From: an uncultured Clostridia bacterium
Lineage (GTDB): Bacteria; Bacillota; Clostridia; Oscillospirales; Oscillospiraceae
Reading direction: 5' to 3'
Assembly: GCA_947176425.1 (NCBI GenBank)
Contig: CAMWQV010000155.1
Location: 1-5,823, forward strand
Length of the DNA: 5,823 nt
Shown: positions 4,555-5,823 of the stretch, one piece after another
Position numbering within the stretch: position 1 is the first letter of the stretch
Layout: each line of letters begins with the position of its first letter
Notes under the pieces: model-generated
Seen by the model: the letters and a program-made list of their open reading frames with translations, nothing else
Database searches by the model: none
What the model was told of the DNA's origin: nothing
Translations under genes and position numbers: made by a program

Positions 4555-5823
4555 TTACTGTGCGCTAATCGTATCAACGATGGACATATCGTGTATCCTT
4601 CTAATCGGCCCATATACCGCTACAACAACTGAGAAAAGGACGATCAACACAATTATCACCAGTTTTCCCCACGGAAGCAACCACGGGTCGCCCCATTGAC
4701 GGCTTATCAACAAATCAAACAGGAACTTGTTGCAGGTCACTCCCAGAATAGAACCCACAATACTTCCTGCGATTGCATAGGTAGTCGCCTCCGCAATAAT
4801 CATTTTGGAGAGTTGACGGTCGCTTAGTCCGATGGCCCGGAAAGCTCCATATTGCTTTGTGCGTGCCGCAACACTCATAGCGATGCTGTTGATTACATTA
4901 AAAACTGTAATCAGGGCGATCAATGCTAAAAAGCCGTAGAGGAACAACCAGACGCAATAGTAGATGCTCAAAGTGCTGCTGTTATCCATTCGTTTGTCAA
5001 CAAAGGAAAAGCCTGCTCCATAGGTGCTGTGTATGGTATTTACCTCTACATCCGTAGCACGATTTGTCAGCTGCATATCAATGACTGTATAATCTGACTG
5101 GCCCGTTAATTGCTGGAATGTATCTTCGGAGCAAATGACCGTTCTGACATCAGCAGAATTGTAGAACGGACTATCAGAGAGCATCCCTACAATTTCGATT
5201 TCTGCCGTTTGCCCATTAAGGCTTAACGATACTGTGTCACCAATTTGGATGGTGTTCTGCGGCTCAAACACAATCAGTCCAGTATTCAGCTTATTTTGCA
5301 CCGTATCCAAAGAACCGCCCAGCATATAGCTCTTTGCCCACTCGAATTGCTTTTGCTCATAAGAGATCAAGTCTGTCTGTTGTTCCTGCCCATTGGCTGT
5401 AATTGGTACATTATATGCAAACATCCGGCCATATGCTGACTTGACAGCTGCATTATTTTTCAGTTCATTAAGATAGGCCCGATTGATAGAGCAAGTATTA
5501 TCCGGGCTCACAATAGATATATCCTGCGTCCACGGATGTAAAGGCCGCAGAGTATGGTTCATAAACTCAATGGTAACAGAAAAAGCAAGGAAAAGGACGA
5601 TGCTAAGGCCAAAGGAGCCGACCATCAAGATGAAATTCTTGCGGCTTGATTTTGCATGGTGAATACCAAGCGCGGCATCAATTTTGAACCAGTTTGTATT
5701 GGCCGCTTTCCTGACTGGCTGGGTGTCATTTGCATTGCCGGAAACTGCCGACAGCGGAGAAACCTTTGCGGCTCTTTTGGCGGGGGTACGAGCGGCCAGG
5801 AATACAGTCAGCAGCCCGACTAC
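4555..5823 (-). CDS. FtsX/MacB-type ABC transporter permease (first of the pair), C-terminal 422 residues
   Basis: This paralogue of the downstream permease is open through the right edge. The visible part begins inside a membrane segment (VVGLLTVFLAARTPAKRAAKV), matching about residue 361 of the complete neighbour. Then come the linker with ALGIHHAKSSRKNFILM, a membrane segment at visible residues 62-86, an outside domain at about 90-285, and three further membrane segments. The FtsX signature ARTKQYGAFRAIGLSDRQL is seen near 320. NTCSI and CSEDTF cysteines (visible residues 111 and 231) match the neighbour, as do KSAYGRMFAYNVP, LISYEQKQFEW and the C-terminal MSIVDTISAQ. By eye the two proteins share somewhat under half of their residues here. 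A TTG at 5628 is not the start, because the homology continues well upstream of it. The two permeases probably form a heterodimer with an ATPase encoded beyond the edge. Confidence 0.93.
   Translation of the reverse strand, partial: VVGLLTVFLAARTPAKRAAKVSPLSAVSGNANDTQPVRKAANTNWFKIDAALGIHHAKSSRKNFILMVGSFGLSIVLFLAFSVTIEFMNHTLRPLHPWTQDISIVSPDNTCSINRAYLNELKNNAAVKSAYGRMFAYNVPITANGQEQQTDLISYEQKQFEWAKSYMLGGSLDTVQNKLNTGLIVFEPQNTIQIGDTVSLSLNGQTAEIEIVGMLSDSPFYNSADVRTVICSEDTFQQLTGQSDYTVIDMQLTNRATDVEVNTIHSTYGAGFSFVDKRMDNSSTLSIYYCVWLFLYGFLALIALITVFNVINSIAMSVAARTKQYGAFRAIGLSDRQLSKMIIAEATTYAIAGSIVGSILGVTCNKFLFDLLISRQWGDPWLLPWGKLVIIVLIVLFSVVVAVYGPIRRIHDMSIVDTISAQ

Noticed and set aside
4542..4613. Extended N-terminus of the second permease from a start at 4613
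   Set aside because: It would overlap the upstream permease by 59 bases and adds residues before the natural MKHYLKL start, which has a good ribosome binding site.
1..5823. CRISPR arrays, tRNA or rRNA genes, insertion sequences and attachment sites
   Set aside because: No regularly spaced repeats, cloverleaf, rRNA-like sequence, transposase or integrase frame, or att-like direct repeats were seen.

Overview
The window looks like part of an integrative or mobilizable element from a gut-type Firmicute (class Clostridia). This is inferred from the MobA/MobL (MOBQ) relaxase, a DUF3847-type small protein, a short sigma-region-4-like regulator, strong AGGAGG ribosome binding sites, and a cargo of FtsX-type ABC permeases. 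Every gene I can support lies on the minus strand, so the region reads from right to left.

Right part (5823 to 2199): two paralogous ABC-transporter permease genes of the MacB/FtsX type. The first is cut by the right edge. The second is complete and starts 13 bases after the first one stops. The ATPase and any sensor or regulator genes are not in the window. An intrinsic terminator directly after the second gene (2155-2187) closes this operon.

Middle (2150 to 1680): a gene-poor control region of about 500 bases. In the direction of transcription it holds a palindrome matching my recollection of the BceR-type response-regulator site, a good -35/-10 pair, a 5' hairpin, a very strong terminator with a GAAA loop, and a competing 11-bp helix that could act as antiterminator. 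A 19-codon ORF follows, with AGGAGG sitting in a hairpin loop, then a second intrinsic terminator and a small inverted repeat just before the next gene's ribosome binding site.

Left part (1679 to 1): a sigma-70 region 4-like DNA-binding protein, a DUF3847-type protein, a probable oriT of the RSF1010/pGO1 (MOBQ) type, and the N-terminal 250 residues of a MobA/MobL relaxase that runs off the left edge. The relaxase's family-typical start codon reads ATC instead of ATG.

Together the left and middle parts look like a mobilization module under layered leader-RNA control, with an export or antimicrobial-resistance type ABC transporter as neighbouring cargo. The structural claims are seen in the sequence. 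The regulatory wiring is inference.
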